Shown here in pieces: positions 1 through 11,544 of a stretch of DNA of 64,000 bases. A program made the position numbers and the translations under genes. The stretch is from Semisulcospira habei (lineage: Eukaryota; Mollusca; Gastropoda; Semisulcospiridae), in contig BTPG01000005.1 of assembly GCA_036245525.1 (NCBI GenBank), positions 205,432,030 to 205,496,029 on the forward strand, given 5' to 3'. Each line of letters opens with the position of its first letter. The stretch's first letter is position 1. Below the pieces are notes generated by a model, which worked only from the letters and a program-made list of their open reading frames with translations, was not told where the DNA came from and made no database searches.

Positions 1-424
1 GCACAGTAACCTCGCATGGTAGCCAGAAAGGCTTCTAAAAGCTTGGTGGCACTGTTACATCGGGACCATTTTCCAGGGTTTGCATACTTAAAAAGAGTTC
101 AACTCTATGCTTCAGTTCAAAAACAGAGTTCTAATGAGTATGGTGTTTTACAAATTTCTTACGCATTCTGATTTATTGCTGTGTTTCGCATACTAGTCCT
201 TAACGGGGAGATTCCTGTATAGGTGTTTGGGCTTCTTTAGATGAATGTGCCTCCCGAGCCTTTTTCAGTCATTGGGACCGGTTTTTTGTTGTTGGGATTT
301 TTGACCGTCCAAGTATAGAATGTTCACGACACGGGTTTCTTTCTTCTATTTTTGTAGGGGAGTTACATTTAGAGGGGTGACAAGGATTAGTTAGTCACCG
401 GACATAAGGATAGCATAGTTGAGT
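1..424. other. non-coding, no gene recognised
   Basis: AT-moderate intron-like or intergenic DNA. No ORF of note, no exon with splice signals that I could defend, and no RNA gene. It directly abuts the short retroposon insertion at 439-494. Confidence 0.5.
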
Positions 425-508
425 TGTTTGGCCTTTACCGCCGTGAGATGGCCTTAGTCGCCTGCTCGGCGTTAAACCCAAATAACTAACTAACTGTTTG
501 GCCTTTAC
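425..508 (+). repeat. 56-bp SINE-tail retroposon with 14-bp target duplication
   Basis: The insert is 439-494. It starts CGCCGTGAGATGG, contains an inverted CGCCG/CGGCG pair and ends in a (TAAC)n tail. It is flanked by perfect direct repeats TGTTTGGCCTTTAC at 425-438 and 495-508, the mark of target-primed retroposition. A second insertion of the same unit is at 4064-4115. It looks like the 3' end of a SINE or LINE of the mollusc type with a GTTAAAC near the tail. Confidence 0.75.
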
Positions 509-847
509 ACGAGAAATTGTTGCCATGCGAGAATACGAAGGTCGGCGTGACGGGTGGTTCTTGTTTCACGTGTTTTACATCGCACCATTTTTACTGAGCA
601 CAAATTTGCTAAACCGTACGATATCCAAATTGTTAGGCAGTCGCTTTCCAACAGCAAACGAAGTCAGTCGCTTTCCAACAGAAAACGAAACAGCAGTCTC
701 CAAAGGAAATCTTTCAGGCGTGGTTCGCCATTAGCTGATGCCCTCAAGCGGTTGTGCTGTTCCTCTGTAGCGGTCCCGTAATACGGCTCTGGTTTGACGA
801 AAACGACATAGAGATCCAGGAACTCCTAGCAAAAAAAAAAAAAAAAG

Positions 848-3030
848 AGCTGCCCATCAGGCCCACCTAGCCCAGCCTTCCTGCCCTGTGAAGAAGTCTG
901 TCTTCCGCCTGGTCTGCAGCAGTTTCCAGCGCAAGCTCAGAGATCTCCAGAACGAGTGGTAGACCAGACTCGCACAGAAAACGCAGCTTTGCGCTGACTA
1001 CGGTGACTACATGGGCTTCTTCGAAGCACTGAAAGCAGTGTATGACCCCAGGCACCTGATACAAAGTCCCCTGCGAAGCGCTGATGGACAGGCACTCCTC
1101 ACAGATAACAACTTCATTTTGAACCGCTGGTCGGAATACTTTCAGGACCCCTTCAGAGATGAGCGCACTGTTCAAGAAGCAGTCATCCTCCATATCCCAC
1201 AACTCGCAGTAAAGGTTGAATTGGACGAACCGTCCACTGCTGAAGAGACCCTCACAGCCATCCACCAGCTCAAGAGTGGCAAAGCAGCAGACATTGACGG
1301 TATCCCACCAGAGATCTGAAAACGTGGAGGCCCAGCACTGCACAACAAGCTCCGTGACCTCTTTCTCTGCTGCTGGGAGGAAGGAACACTACCAAAAGAT
1401 CTCCGCGATGCAGTCGTCATCACCCTGTACAAGAACAAACGAGAGAAGTCTGCCTGCTCCAACTACCGTGGATTTACCCTGCTGACATTGCCTAGAAAAT
1501 TCTTACAAGGCTGCTCCTGAATCGGCTGGTACCTGCCATTGCAGAAGACCACATCCCAGAGGGCCAGTGTGGCTTCAGAGCCAACAGGAACACCACCGAC
1601 ATTGTCTTTGTGCTGAGACAGCTTCAGGAGAAGTGCCATGAGCAGAACAAAGGGCTGTACGTAACGTTTGTCGATCTAACAAAAGCGTTCGACACTGTGA
1701 GCAGGCAAGGTATGTGGCAGATAATGGAGCGACTTGGCTGTCCCCCAAAGTTCCTTACCATGATCGTCCAGCTACACGAGGACCAACAAAGCCATGTCAG
1801 ACTCAACAGTGACCTCTCAGAACCATTTCCATTCTCAACGGTGTGAAGCAGGGCTGTGTGCTGGCACCGACCCTCTTCACCATCTTTTTTATCATGATGT
1901 TGAAGCAGGCCACAGTGGACCTCGACGATGACGATGCAGTGTACATCAGGTATCGTCTCGATTGCAGCCTGTTCAACCTCAGACGACTGCAGGCCTACAC
2001 CAAAACCCTAGACCAACTGATTCGTGAGCTTCTCTTTGCTGACGACGCTGCCATCGTTGCACACACAGAGAGAGCCCTGCAACGCATCACATCCTGCTTT
2101 GCAGACGCTGCCCAGCTCTTTGGACTCGAGGTCAGTCTGAAAAGGACAGGTCCTCCATCAGCCGGCGCCCAAGGCAGAGCATCGCCCTCCCCACATCACC
2201 ATCGGCGAGTCTGAACTAAAGTCAATGCACCAGTTTACCTACCTTGGCTGCATCATCACGTCAGACGCCAAGCTGGACAAGACGCTGGACAGCAGGCTGG
2301 CAAAAGCAAACAGCGCTTTCGGGCGTCTATATAAGCGGGTGTAGCACAATCAACAGCTGAAAACGGCACCAAGATCTGCGTGTACAGAGCTGTCGTCCTC
2401 TCCACCCTGCTGTGTGGTTTCGAGTCCTGGGCCCTCTACCGCAGCCAACTACGACTCCTCGAACGCTTCCGCCAGCGCTGCCTGCATACAATCCTTGGCA
2501 TTCACTGGAGTGACTATATCACAAACGTCGAGGTCCATGAACAGGCAAAAACTGTGAGAATCGAGGCTTTGCTACTGCGGACACAGCTCCGCTGGGGTCG
2601 GCACGTCTCCAGGATGGAGGATCATCGCCTACCCAAGATCACCCTGTTCGGTGAGCTCGCCACTGCACACAGAGACAGAGGGGCACCAAAGAAGAGATAC
2701 AAAGACTGTCTCAAGAAGTCACTTAGTGCCTGCCAAATTGACCACCGCCAGTGGTCTTCACTTGCTGCGGACCGTGACATCTGGCGCTCCACCATTTACA
2801 AGGCAGCTGTCTCCTTTGTGGACTCTCGCAGAGCTCGCCTTAAAGACAAGCCGTTCAGGAGAAAAAAACAGAGATGCCGCAACTCAGAACCCTAGCCAGA
2901 CCTCCCTCTGCAGCCACTGTGGTCGAACCTGCCTGTCCCGGATCGGCCTCCGCAGTCACGAGCTTGCCTGCAGACATCGTGGACAACCCCTATTGAATCT
3001 TCGTTCGCGAAGGTAAGCCAAGATAGAGAT
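848..3030 (+). pseudogene. 5'-truncated non-LTR retrotransposon (reverse transcriptase + C2H2-like tail)
   Basis: Conceptual translation in shifting frames gives a LINE polyprotein without its endonuclease. A linker runs from about 860, the RT fingers/palm begin with QCGFRANRNTTD and VDLTKAFDTV near 1560-1700, and the catalytic box LLFADDAAIV is near 2035. A thumb/C-terminal region follows (2380-2895, LRWGRHVSRMEDHRLPK), then a CxxC...H zinc-finger-like tail (CSHCGRTCLSRIGLRSHE, about 2905-2970). Stops and frameshifts (near 989, 1317, 1500, 1845, 2170 and 2343) show it is dead. The 5' truncation is next to an A-run at 829-846. The last ~150 bp recur as a separate insertion at 47694-47850, which fixes the 3' end near 3020. 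Confidence 0.85.
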
Positions 3031-4054
3031 ATTATTATTAGTTTCGTTAGTGCGTATTGGGTGGCAAGTATAAGAATGTGTTTGTAAATGCATTTATTTT
3101 GTTTGGTGGTATCTAGCGTCGGAGGGTAGATTTGGAAGCGAGTTGTATGGTAATGCGTAAATATGCATTTCGTTGAGGTTAAATTTATTGTTGTGGGAGC
3201 GGAGAGGTGAAGGAATATAAAATAAGGCAATGTTTGCGGGAAGGGTGACGTGATTACCTTTCTTTGGTGGTTAGTTATTCATATGTGTATTTTTGCGCCT
3301 GTGTTTTAGTGCATCCAACGGTCTAAACATCCAAAAAATCTAAAGATCCAAAGAACCAACTGGCTAAGTCCGCAGCCGTGCTGTGCGGAAAGCCTGGTCC
3401 TTTCGTTGTGAGAGTGGAGGCTGGCTGTGTCACTCCGCCTTCTAGGTCTACGACGCCGTACCTGAGCGCTGTTGCGAGCGTCGCAGCACGCCCTGTGTTT
3501 AGCCAGGTCGGGTCGTCCCATTTAGTAGTTTTTAATTTAATTAAGGTTGTAGGACACACCTGTTTCGCGCATCTTTTCTGCGCATTTAGATACCGCTATC
3601 TTGCGTCTGCCGTGACCTGAGACCAGAGGTCACCAAAAAAAAAAAAAACGCCGTACGGCAAGTCGTTTTGCAAACAAGCTCAATTTATCGATAATTGACA
3701 AAAGATATATACTGTCTGAAATAGGTGTGTAAGCTGACTGTTTCTATGCATAAAATGTGTTTCCTCAGAAATAAGATACTTTTGCATAAGTTGCGACAAG
3801 TCATCGAGCGTCAGTAGTAACGCATAACCATTTCTCAGAAGAAGAAAAAAAAAATGAACGGGCCAACCAAACGGGAGCCAGGAAAACAACAAAATCTCTT
3901 TAAACATCAGCAATGAAAAGGTAAACTAAAGTAGAAAAAGAGGTTGGTGGTGTTTGCTAAGTGACTAGAACACGATTTACTAGTAGTGAAAGAAAAATGT
4001 CGTACGTAAGTGGCATATCTGACTGGTTTTCCAACTCTTAAAAAAAAAAAAAAG
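3031..4054. other. non-coding, no gene recognised
   Basis: No supported coding exon or known repeat. A-runs near 3635 and 4039. An ORF at 3378-3620 has no recognisable domain and I do not call it. Confidence 0.4.
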
Positions 4055-4124
4055 TTTTATGCACCGCCGTGAGATGTCACCTGCACGGCGTAAAACCCCC
4101 AATATCTAACTGTCCTTTTATGCA
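4055..4124 (+). repeat. 52-bp SINE-tail retroposon, second copy
   Basis: The insert is 4064-4115, starts CCGCCGTGAGATG and ends near CTAACTGTCC. It is flanked by direct repeats TTTTATGCA at 4055-4063 and 4116-4124. It begins at almost the same nucleotide as the copy at 439-494, although the two insertion sites are unrelated. Confidence 0.7.
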
Positions 4125-4434
4125 TGGAAATTTACAGCCTACCTGCAATGAAGAAGACTACATTTTATTGTGGGTTGACAGGGGCATGCATTCCATGTAT
4201 GTCAGTCACCACCTAAAAGTAGAACATTTCCATACATTCTCAGAGAGCCTTTACTAATACGGTGGAAGGAATGTAGTCCACATTGTAGTGATATTAAACC
4301 AGTGCCAGTGCTTATTATTTAGGAAAACGTACTGTGTGTAGTATAAAGTCCTGCTAAGGGAGAATTTTGCATTACTAACTCAGTAACTGCTTTCAGTACT
4401 TAGTAACTTAGTTTTCTCATCCATTTTCTGTCTT

Positions 4435-4605
4435 ATGAAGGCTATATTACAGATTAGGAGATAGGTCCAGCATTTTTTTAGTTCAAGGATGGTGCCAGAA
4501 TAGCTTGGCGGATGAGACGCCAATCGATTCTGGCACCACCCTTGAACTATCATAGTCACATTTATTTCAAGCAGTGGGTGTATCAGGATTAAAAGGGTTA
4601 CCTAG
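4435..4605. mobile_element. palindromic MITE, diverged subfamily B copy
   Basis: The core at 4479-4549 is an imperfect hairpin with TAGTTCAAGG at one end and CCTTGAACTA at the other, and AGAATAGCTTGGCG in the arm. The outer sequence (TATTACAGATTAGGAGATAG and a tail ending AAAAGGGTTA) resembles the copy at 16430-16605, and differs from the TTAA/CTCATTCTACCCC copies elsewhere. Confidence 0.65.
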
Positions 4606-4729
4606 TAAAACGCTACTTTGACTGAAACCCTAATATTTGTTGACTACCATTTTGGATGACCGTAGAATGTGTGAAAAATACAAATTTGACTAGTACAAAA
4701 GCAAGCCTGTATGTTGAGACTCGTGACAC

Positions 4730-6160
4730 TTATTTCAGCTACCGTTTGGAAAGGTCACACAGGTTGTGAATCAGTTATGCGCATGAGGCGTACAGACGTG
4801 ACTTTGCCATTGTTGTTTGTTCTTTGTGGTTTACACAGTTTTTTGTCGCATTTACTTTGAAAGTAATAATCTGCCCCTGCATTTAGTTCATGCAAAGTGA
4901 AATTGTCATGCTGCCGAACAACACAGTAATAATCATGTATTTCATTTCAGGCTAATACTGCTGTTGACCTCTCGCTGTGGAGTCTCAGTACTTTCACCCA
5001 GAGTACATACTTGCAAACACTCGCAGAAGTATGACGTCTACACCAACTGACCAAGGTCACACTCACAGCTCAAGTGAAGTGAGGGAATGTGACACTTATT
5101 CCCCTGGACTCAAGGTAAATCATACTAGTAGATCTGTGATGAGAATCAGGTGCAGAACACAACTATGGTGTGAATGAACACATCATACTGTAATGTCTTC
5201 TTTCATTGGCTTATGTGCGAAGCAAGTGTAAGGCTATGTTCTGGGCCATTGGTCGTCCATGGTAAACTTTAATGTTGGCATTTTCTCGGAGACTATTCAA
5301 TCCACAGTCTTCAAACGTAGCCGAAGGATACTTTGTGGCAAGACCTTTCTTACTCTTAGCCTACCAGTTTGAGTTCAGGCCAAGGGTCATGAGAAATCAA
5401 GAAATAGGTAAAAAAAAAAAGCCATATTTTTGACAAAAGATATTTTTTCTCCAATACTATTCACAACTGTACATAAGCCAGCCCTTTACATATGCTTAGC
5501 CTCATGGCACTTAAATTTCAGTCACCTTTTGGAAAGGTCACACAGTTCAGATTAAGAAAATGATCAGTTTTAAATGCACACGAGCGATCCAGGCTTCACC
5601 ATTCTTGTTTGTGGTGTTCACAGTTTATTTCACATTAGTTTGAAGGTAGTAATGTGTAAACTAAATGTAGGGATAAATTGGGTGGGTGGGTGGGTGGGGG
5701 GGACTCCCCCCACCGGCCCCGAATTGTTTATAATGCTATAACAAAGTCCCTGTTTGTGGAGTTTGGAACCGACCCACCCTGAAATAAGATCAGAAGTGAA
5801 ATTGCCATGCTGCCGAATAACACGATACACATGTATTTCATTTTAGGTCAGTGCTGCTGTTGACGTCTCACTGCAGAGTCACGCCCAGAGGGTATACTTG
5901 CAATCAAGCACAGAAGTATGACGCCTACACCAAGAAGAGGCAAGAGCTAGTCAGGTCATGTTTGCTCACAGGAGAAGGCCACAGCTAAAAGCAGGCAATT
6001 CCAGTTCCAGCGGATCAACTAAAGTGAGAGAATGCGACACTTATTGTCCTGGACTCGAGGTAAAGCATACCGATTGATTTGTGAATAGAATCAGGTTCAA
6101 AACAAAACACAACTGGTTGGGATAAACACATCACACTGTAATGCTTTATTTCATTTTGAA
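4730..6160 (+). repeat. tandem duplication carrying two exon-like blocks
   Basis: 4730-5215 and about 5510-6160 are diverged copies of one segment. Each contains a block with a polypyrimidine-AG start and a GTAAA donor: 4951-5114 and 5847-6059. Shared landmarks include GTGAAATTGYCATGCTGCCG, GCTGCTGTTGACSTCTC, AGAAGTATGACG and GTGACACTTATT-like text before the donor. A possible start in block 1 (ATG at 5030) gives a short Ser/Thr-rich peptide ending RECDTYSPGLK at the donor. In block 2 that frame is broken. They may be 5' exons of the plus-strand gene at 11-15 kb, but the link is not shown. Confidence 0.45.
5205..5480 (+). repeat. dispersed intronic repeat (GTGCGAAGC family), copy
   Basis: It starts with GTGCGAAGCAAGTG, TTCTGGGCCA and GGTCGTCCATGGTAAACTTT, followed by units built on TTTCTCGGAGACTATTCAA and TTTGTGGCAAGACCTTTCT. 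Other copies are near 6440-7060, 7720-8040, 11465-12540, 32600-33320 and 53380-53820 (the last two inverted). No coding capacity. Confidence 0.6.
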
Positions 6161-6439
6161 GATGGTGTAGTAGTAGTACCAGCATTCTCAACAACACCGA
6201 ATGCTAAAATCACTTGCTGTCAACAAGTGGCACCATATTGCATTTGATTTGAAAACTAGAGGGTTGGGCAAGTCTCCAAATACTGTCGTTTTCTTTAATA
6301 AGCACTTAGTGCATACAAAAGGACTAGAAAAATCTGAATACTACCCATTTGGTCCAGTGTGTGCTGTTGCTAAACAGCAATGCATTGTGTCCTGTTTGAA
6401 ACAATTTCTGCAAGTTACACTTTGAATATTGATACTGAT

Positions 6440-7060
6440 TCTAGATATTTGTATACACCCTTTGTGGTCATTTCAAGCACAATGGCGTCTAAGTTTTGGC
6501 GCACATGTGATAGCAAAAGTAAGTGTTTGTAATGGGTCGTCCGTCAACTGTCTGTTACCTGTGGGCAACTTTAACATTGGCATTTCCTCGAAGACTATGC
6601 AAGCCTCAGACTTCAAACTTGGCACAAGGGTACTTTGTGGTAAAATAATTCTAAAAATACCAATTTCTGTGACCTTTCAAAGGTTATCTCAAGTAGTATT
6701 TTCAACTTCAAACTCAAACTTGCTATGGAGATACCACATGATAAGGGTGACAAAAGTTAGTTTCGGGTAGAGTTGTAGATTTTATCAATGTTTTTGCAAA
6801 CTTTTCAATAAAATTTGGCATGATGATAACACTTTTCTGTGCTACTAATGTAATCAGCCCCTCACAGAGGTCAAGGGTCACAGAGGGTTGACAAATGTGT
6901 GAAAAATTAAGGGATTTGGAAAAATACTCAGGTTTCACTGGTACAAAATCCAGCCCTATACTTATTTTTAGACCTTTTTAGAGACCTGTTGGAGAAGTCA
7001 AGCCAAGGTCAAAAAGGACAGACATATTATGTGGATTGGTCATACACGTGAACCATAAGG
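6440..7060 (+). repeat. dispersed intronic repeat (GTGCGAAGC family), copy
   Basis: It has the same order of landmarks as the other copies (GGTCGTCCGTC, CAACTTTAACATTGGCATTT, TACTTTGTGGTAAAA, GTCAAGGGTCACAGAGGGTT). It carries an uninterrupted TTTAACATTGGCATTT where the copy at 11465 has a MITE, so it serves as an empty site. Confidence 0.6.
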
Positions 7061-7199
7061 ACATTGCCTTTCTTGTTCATGTTCTGACTACTGTCATATT
7101 ATGCATGTATGTACTTTGTATAAATACTTGCAAACATATATGCACGCAATATGTGCATGTCGGAAATTTTTTTGATACAAAATTATCTTTTGCAGGTTG

Positions 7200-8320
7200 C
7201 GAAAGATGAGGGAAAAAAGTTCAGCGGGTACATCTCTCCGCAATGGCCAACCGACGAGAAGGCAAAGGAAGTGAACTGATTGTCCTGTGTAGGAGGGCAG
7301 ACGTCCTGTTATTTTGATGTCCATCCACCAGGCTGGCCACAGTGTCAAGGTTTTGGACAGTCACATCATTCGCAATGCAGCAAAAGCCTGTGCCTTACTG
7401 CCTGAGCTGATGCATAGCCATATATTAGGAGAAGGGCAAGCAGGTTTTAGGCCTGGCTATTCAACTGCAGACACAACAACAGTGGGGCAGTGACAACAAA
7501 GTGACAATGACAAAACTCGAGAAAATAGAAATAAAGAGGGAGTGTTTCCATAAGCCTGACATAGAAGCAGCGGGGCAACAAAATTGTAACGTGCAGTCGA
7601 GCAGTTCAGGGGCTATTGTACAGTGATGGGGGTGTGCTTTGTGTGTTTTCATATAACAATGTGACAAAGCGATTTGACACCCATGTTGTAATTTGTAGTG
7701 CAGTAAAAAGGTGAAAAATATCTGTATTTTGACCAAAAAGATGTTTTCTCAAGTATACACAACTTCAAACCCAGACTTGGTACAAGGTGGTAAGAACTTT
7801 TCATGCATACTAATTTCGTATGCATGAAAGGTCAGAAAGGTCAAGGGTCACAAGAAATCGGGAAATAGGTACAAGATAGCCATATATTGCCCAAAGATGT
7901 TTTTTTTCTCAAGTATTCCTAACTGTAACCCTAAACTTGGTAAAGAGATACCTGATGGTAAGACCTTCCTATGCATATTTATTTGGTTGACCCCCTCATA
8001 AAAGTTACTTTTTGTCACTCTCCTGTCATGTCGCAATTTGGAAATGCAGCTTAATATGTATTAGTTTTTGATTATCCAAGGAAAACCCCTTTACTGACAA
8101 TGTGTTCATTTTTCGAAGACATTTCATCATATGAACAGGTCTTTTTTTGTGACAAGTTCCTAAATACTGGCATACATCAGTCATTTAAAATATGTACTCC
8201 ACAGCTGACACTTATGGGGTAGGAAACAGTGGTACAGATAGATTTTGTGCAGCATCGGTGTGAGACAAGGAGAAAACTTATCACTGCTCCTCTTTGCATG
8301 ATTCAAAATGATATACAGGG
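7200..8320 (+). pseudogene. decayed LINE reverse transcriptase remnant
   Basis: Two RT blocks survive on the plus strand: ILGEGQAGFRPGYSTAD near 7425-7475, which is the fingers motif, and IGVRQGENLSLLLFA near 8253-8300, the motif before the palm catalytic box. The DNA between them does not read through, and a copy of the dispersed repeat lies inside (about 7720-8040). An ancient, non-functional copy. Confidence 0.55.
7720..8040 (+). repeat. dispersed intronic repeat, copy inside LINE remnant
   Basis: It contains CAAGTATACACAACTTCAAA, GGTCAAGGGTCACAAGAAAT and AAGATAGCCATATATTG, the units of the GTGCGAAGC family. Two partial units follow in tandem. Confidence 0.5.
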
Positions 8321-8889
8321 TTCATTCTGAAAATGGTCAGTGGCCTCAGAGTATAAAACCCACGGGTCCTTTCTGAAGAGGGGATGTGCGGAAATATAGA
8401 AACTTGGGGATGTATATTTATGTCATCAAACCCTCAGCTTAAAATGTTGTGCAAATGTGGACTTGCTCAATGAAAAACACAATACTTCTCAAGAGTGAGT
8501 TGACCATGCAGTTATTGCACTACCCTCCAGCTGTCACAGCAGATTTAAGTGGTTGGGTGATAACTGATCATAGGCATATGATATGTACTGTACTTTGTGT
8601 TTGTTTTGATTTTTTCTTCCACTGTCAATCTTTGACTTTCAGCTGTGTGGCTTTACTTATCGTATCAGAATTGCTAACCACATGGTTCATTTCACAAGTT
8701 TCACAGATGTACTGTACATGACACACGCCAGCAAACAGAATGACCTGACTGATCCGTGTCCATTTGTGATTTGTGCTAAGGAACATGCGTACAGTGTAGT
8801 AATAAGTATAATATTTCATTTCTGACACATTCATGTAAGTTCTTTTGCGATTTTTTTCATGCCCCCAGCGGGTCCAAAATTAAATAAAG

Positions 8890-9400
8890 TAAACTGATGC
8901 CAACATTGTGCACAGTACCTGAGGGTACGTGGTTGGTGCTATGCAGCAATCAGTTGTGACATGATAGCCTGCACCATGTTGAGTTTTTGGAGAGCAGCAA
9001 TGGTATTGCTTGGATTACGGGCCGGCATGGTGCAGACTCTGTTGTAGACACTTTGCCAGCGTAGCACTCATGTATTTTGCAGTGTTATATGGTCGATTTT
9101 GTATCAAGAGCAGTACAGGTATTGTTTGGTGTGCATGCCTATATTATGCAGACTAGGTGACACAGTGCATTGTACCCTTGTTATTCAGTTGTTATGGTAT
9201 TTTGTGTTGACATCAGCATTGTGCAGTGCAAGTTATGGGGCTTGAGACTGCATTTCACTTTGTTGTGCTGCAATTGGACACAGTGTGGTACTGGTAACAG
9301 TATTGTTTGATTTTCATGCCAACATTGTGCACAGTATCTGTGTAATGTAGTGTGGTGCCTGGATACTGCATTTCACTGTTATTATGTTATGGGATGTGCA
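8890..9400. repeat. degenerate tandem repeat
   Basis: The phrase GCCAACATTGTGCACAGT appears near 8899 and 9318, with weaker forms near 9135 and 9210. ACTGCATTTCACT also recurs (about 9247 and 9365). The unit is roughly 80-230 bp and decayed. No gene is seen. Confidence 0.4.
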
Positions 9401-9428
9401 ATGTTGAATTATATCAGGACTACAGTGA

Positions 9429-9604
<176 letters not shown>

Positions 9605-9708
9605 TGGACCATAATATCTGAGTGTCAAGAGTACATTGAATACTGCATGTACTATGTATAATTTTTTTGCCTTCATATGTCTGTACGCGATATTTTTGGG
9701 CGCGCGCT

Positions 9709-9712
<4 letters not shown>

Positions 9713-9803
<91 letters not shown>
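9713..9803. repeat. (GT)n microsatellite
   Basis: About 90 bp of uninterrupted GT dinucleotides. Confidence 0.95.
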
Positions 9804-9805
<2 letters not shown>

Positions 9806-10002
9806 ACACCAAATGACTAAAATGGGTTACTTTCTTTACCATCCTTATGCAATCTGGGTCTTTGTAAAATTCTGGGTGGCCAGATCAGACACCCATTTTT
9901 TCTGAGGGTTGTTTCTGTATTATCTTTCATTCAAAATTCAGAAAAAAATATCACAATACGATGTCCCCATTGTAACAGATTTACTTCATCGTTGTGTTTC
10001 AG

Positions 10003-10154
10003 GGATGCCCTGGGCCTGTGTGTGGACACGGAAGCGGCCGGAGTGTTTTCAGATCAATTTGATTGGTCCAACACCGATGAACGGAGTTGCTTCCCTTGCT
10101 TAAACGTCTTTCGTCTCCAACGGACACACCGGTCATTCTCTCGCATTTGCAGAG
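10003..10154 (+). other. candidate coding exon, function unknown
   Basis: An open frame lies between a good acceptor (TTGTGTTTCAG ending at 10002) and a donor (GTACTT at 10155). It would encode about 50 residues including DQFDWSNTDERSCFPCLNVF. The phase would be 2 in and 1 out. It is 1.1 kb upstream of the next plus-strand exon but the phases do not join directly, so a link to that gene is unproven. Confidence 0.3.
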
Positions 10155-10853
10155 GTACTTTATGCAATATTTCTTAGTTAAGAGCACGCCCAAATGTACT
10201 TGTTCAGTGCAGTTATTTAACTGAGAGATGCCTCCAATCCCCGTACCCGTTTGGCCCAGAAAAATAAGGCATCTGCTTTCAAACGTGTCTTCGGCCGCTC
10301 CGGCCGGGCCTGACCGTTGAGTCTTGTAGTAAATGATAATAGAACCCCACGATTTTAACAAAAGCTTCCTTCTTCAATGAAAGGAATTCGTTCAATAGCC
10401 CCATTACAAGGTCAATCTGCCACGCGATTTTGTTTCTTCTTTCTTTTTTTTCTGACGTGTTAACTTGCCACATGCATGCACAGTATCAGTTGACTTTTTT
10501 TTTTTTAAAAACAAAAATGGCGCCAGATTTCAATCCTCGTTCGCAAAACTGCCTCGCGATTCGAAGAACGAACGTCCACAAACAGGTCTTTAGGAATGTG
10601 CAACTGAAGTATCGCTTTTTACTGTATTGCCAGTTTTTAGTTCTCAGGGTCACCCTGGTCAGCCCCACAGGGTGGGTTTTTCTCTCAATTCTGGGGCATG
10701 CATGTGTTTCTGTCTACCCTTTGTCCATTCACCTGTATAAATTTGCCTTTTTAAAACTCTCCCTACTGTCTGCACTGCCTGTAGCTCTTGATATTGGATG
10801 TGTGTTGCTAAATGGTCTTAGCTTTATGTCTTGGCCCCATGTGTTAGGTTTAT

Positions 10854-11066
10854 TTAACTCATTCTACCCCAGACACACCACGGCAGGATAAGGATCCACC
10901 ATGATAGTTCAAGGGAGATGCCAGAATAGCTTGGCGCCCGTAGGCGCCAAGCTATTCTGGCATCACCCTTGAACTATCATGGTCGATCTGTGCCCTGCAC
11001 TGCAATGCAGTCTTGAGAGGACAGGGGCAAAATTTAAGGATTTTGGTGTTGGGGTAGAATGAGTTA
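10854..11066. mobile_element. palindromic MITE copy 1 (TTAA target)
   Basis: It starts TTAACTCATTCTACCCC and ends GGGGTAGAATGAGTTAA. The inner arms form a near-perfect hairpin around GGCGCC, between TAGTTCAAGGG and its complement. It has no coding capacity. The terminal TTAA on both sides is the target duplication, as shown by the empty-site comparison for copy 2. This suggests mobilisation by a piggyBac- or Kolobok-type transposase. Confidence 0.85.
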
Positions 11067-11243
11067 ACGTATTTGACCGGCAGGCGACATACATGGCAAT
11101 GTTCTGTTTAGGTGGGTTTTTTTCACAAGCAGTGCAGGCACGTCCTGAGAAAGCCTAGTGGCTGTCGGGACGTTAAGCAATGTACAATCAATCTGATTCA
11201 AAATGTCAGTTGGTTTACATGGTTGTATTGGACATGTTCTCAG

Positions 11244-11427
11244 CAACACCATTTTGGTCACACCGGCTCAGGACTTTCTGGCACACACCCAGCGCCGGAT
11301 GGCAGCAGGATGTCCAAACCCATCGGGATCTATGCTGCAGAATCATGGCCCCCCAGCCTCTGCCACAGAGGGTGCGTCTGGTAGGAGGGTGCATGGACGG
11401 CAGCGGAATGCTCCCAATTACAAACTG
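11244..11427 (+). CDS. upstream exon of the zinc-finger/recombinase-like gene
   Basis: The open frame ends QRNAPNYKL exactly at a GTGAGT donor (11428) in phase 0, which joins in frame to the phase-0 acceptor of the large exon at 12639. Two acceptors are possible: TTCTCAG at 11243 or GGCTCAG at 11271; the second keeps phase 0. The peptide is Pro/Gly/Arg-rich with GRRVHGRQR and no recognised domain, probably a disordered N-terminal part. The 1.2-kb intron that follows is filled by nested repeats. Confidence 0.5.
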
Positions 11428-11544
11428 GTGAGTAAAGTGATTCTATGATCATCTTCATTTTATTGGCTGGCGTGCGTGCGAAGCAAAAGTGAGTTTATGT
11501 TCTGGGCCACTGGTCGTCCGTCCGTCGTCCATGGTAAACTTTAA

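Noticed and set aside
867..1343. 158-residue minus-strand ORF
   Set aside because: Antisense shadow of the LINE that has clear RT motifs on the plus strand.
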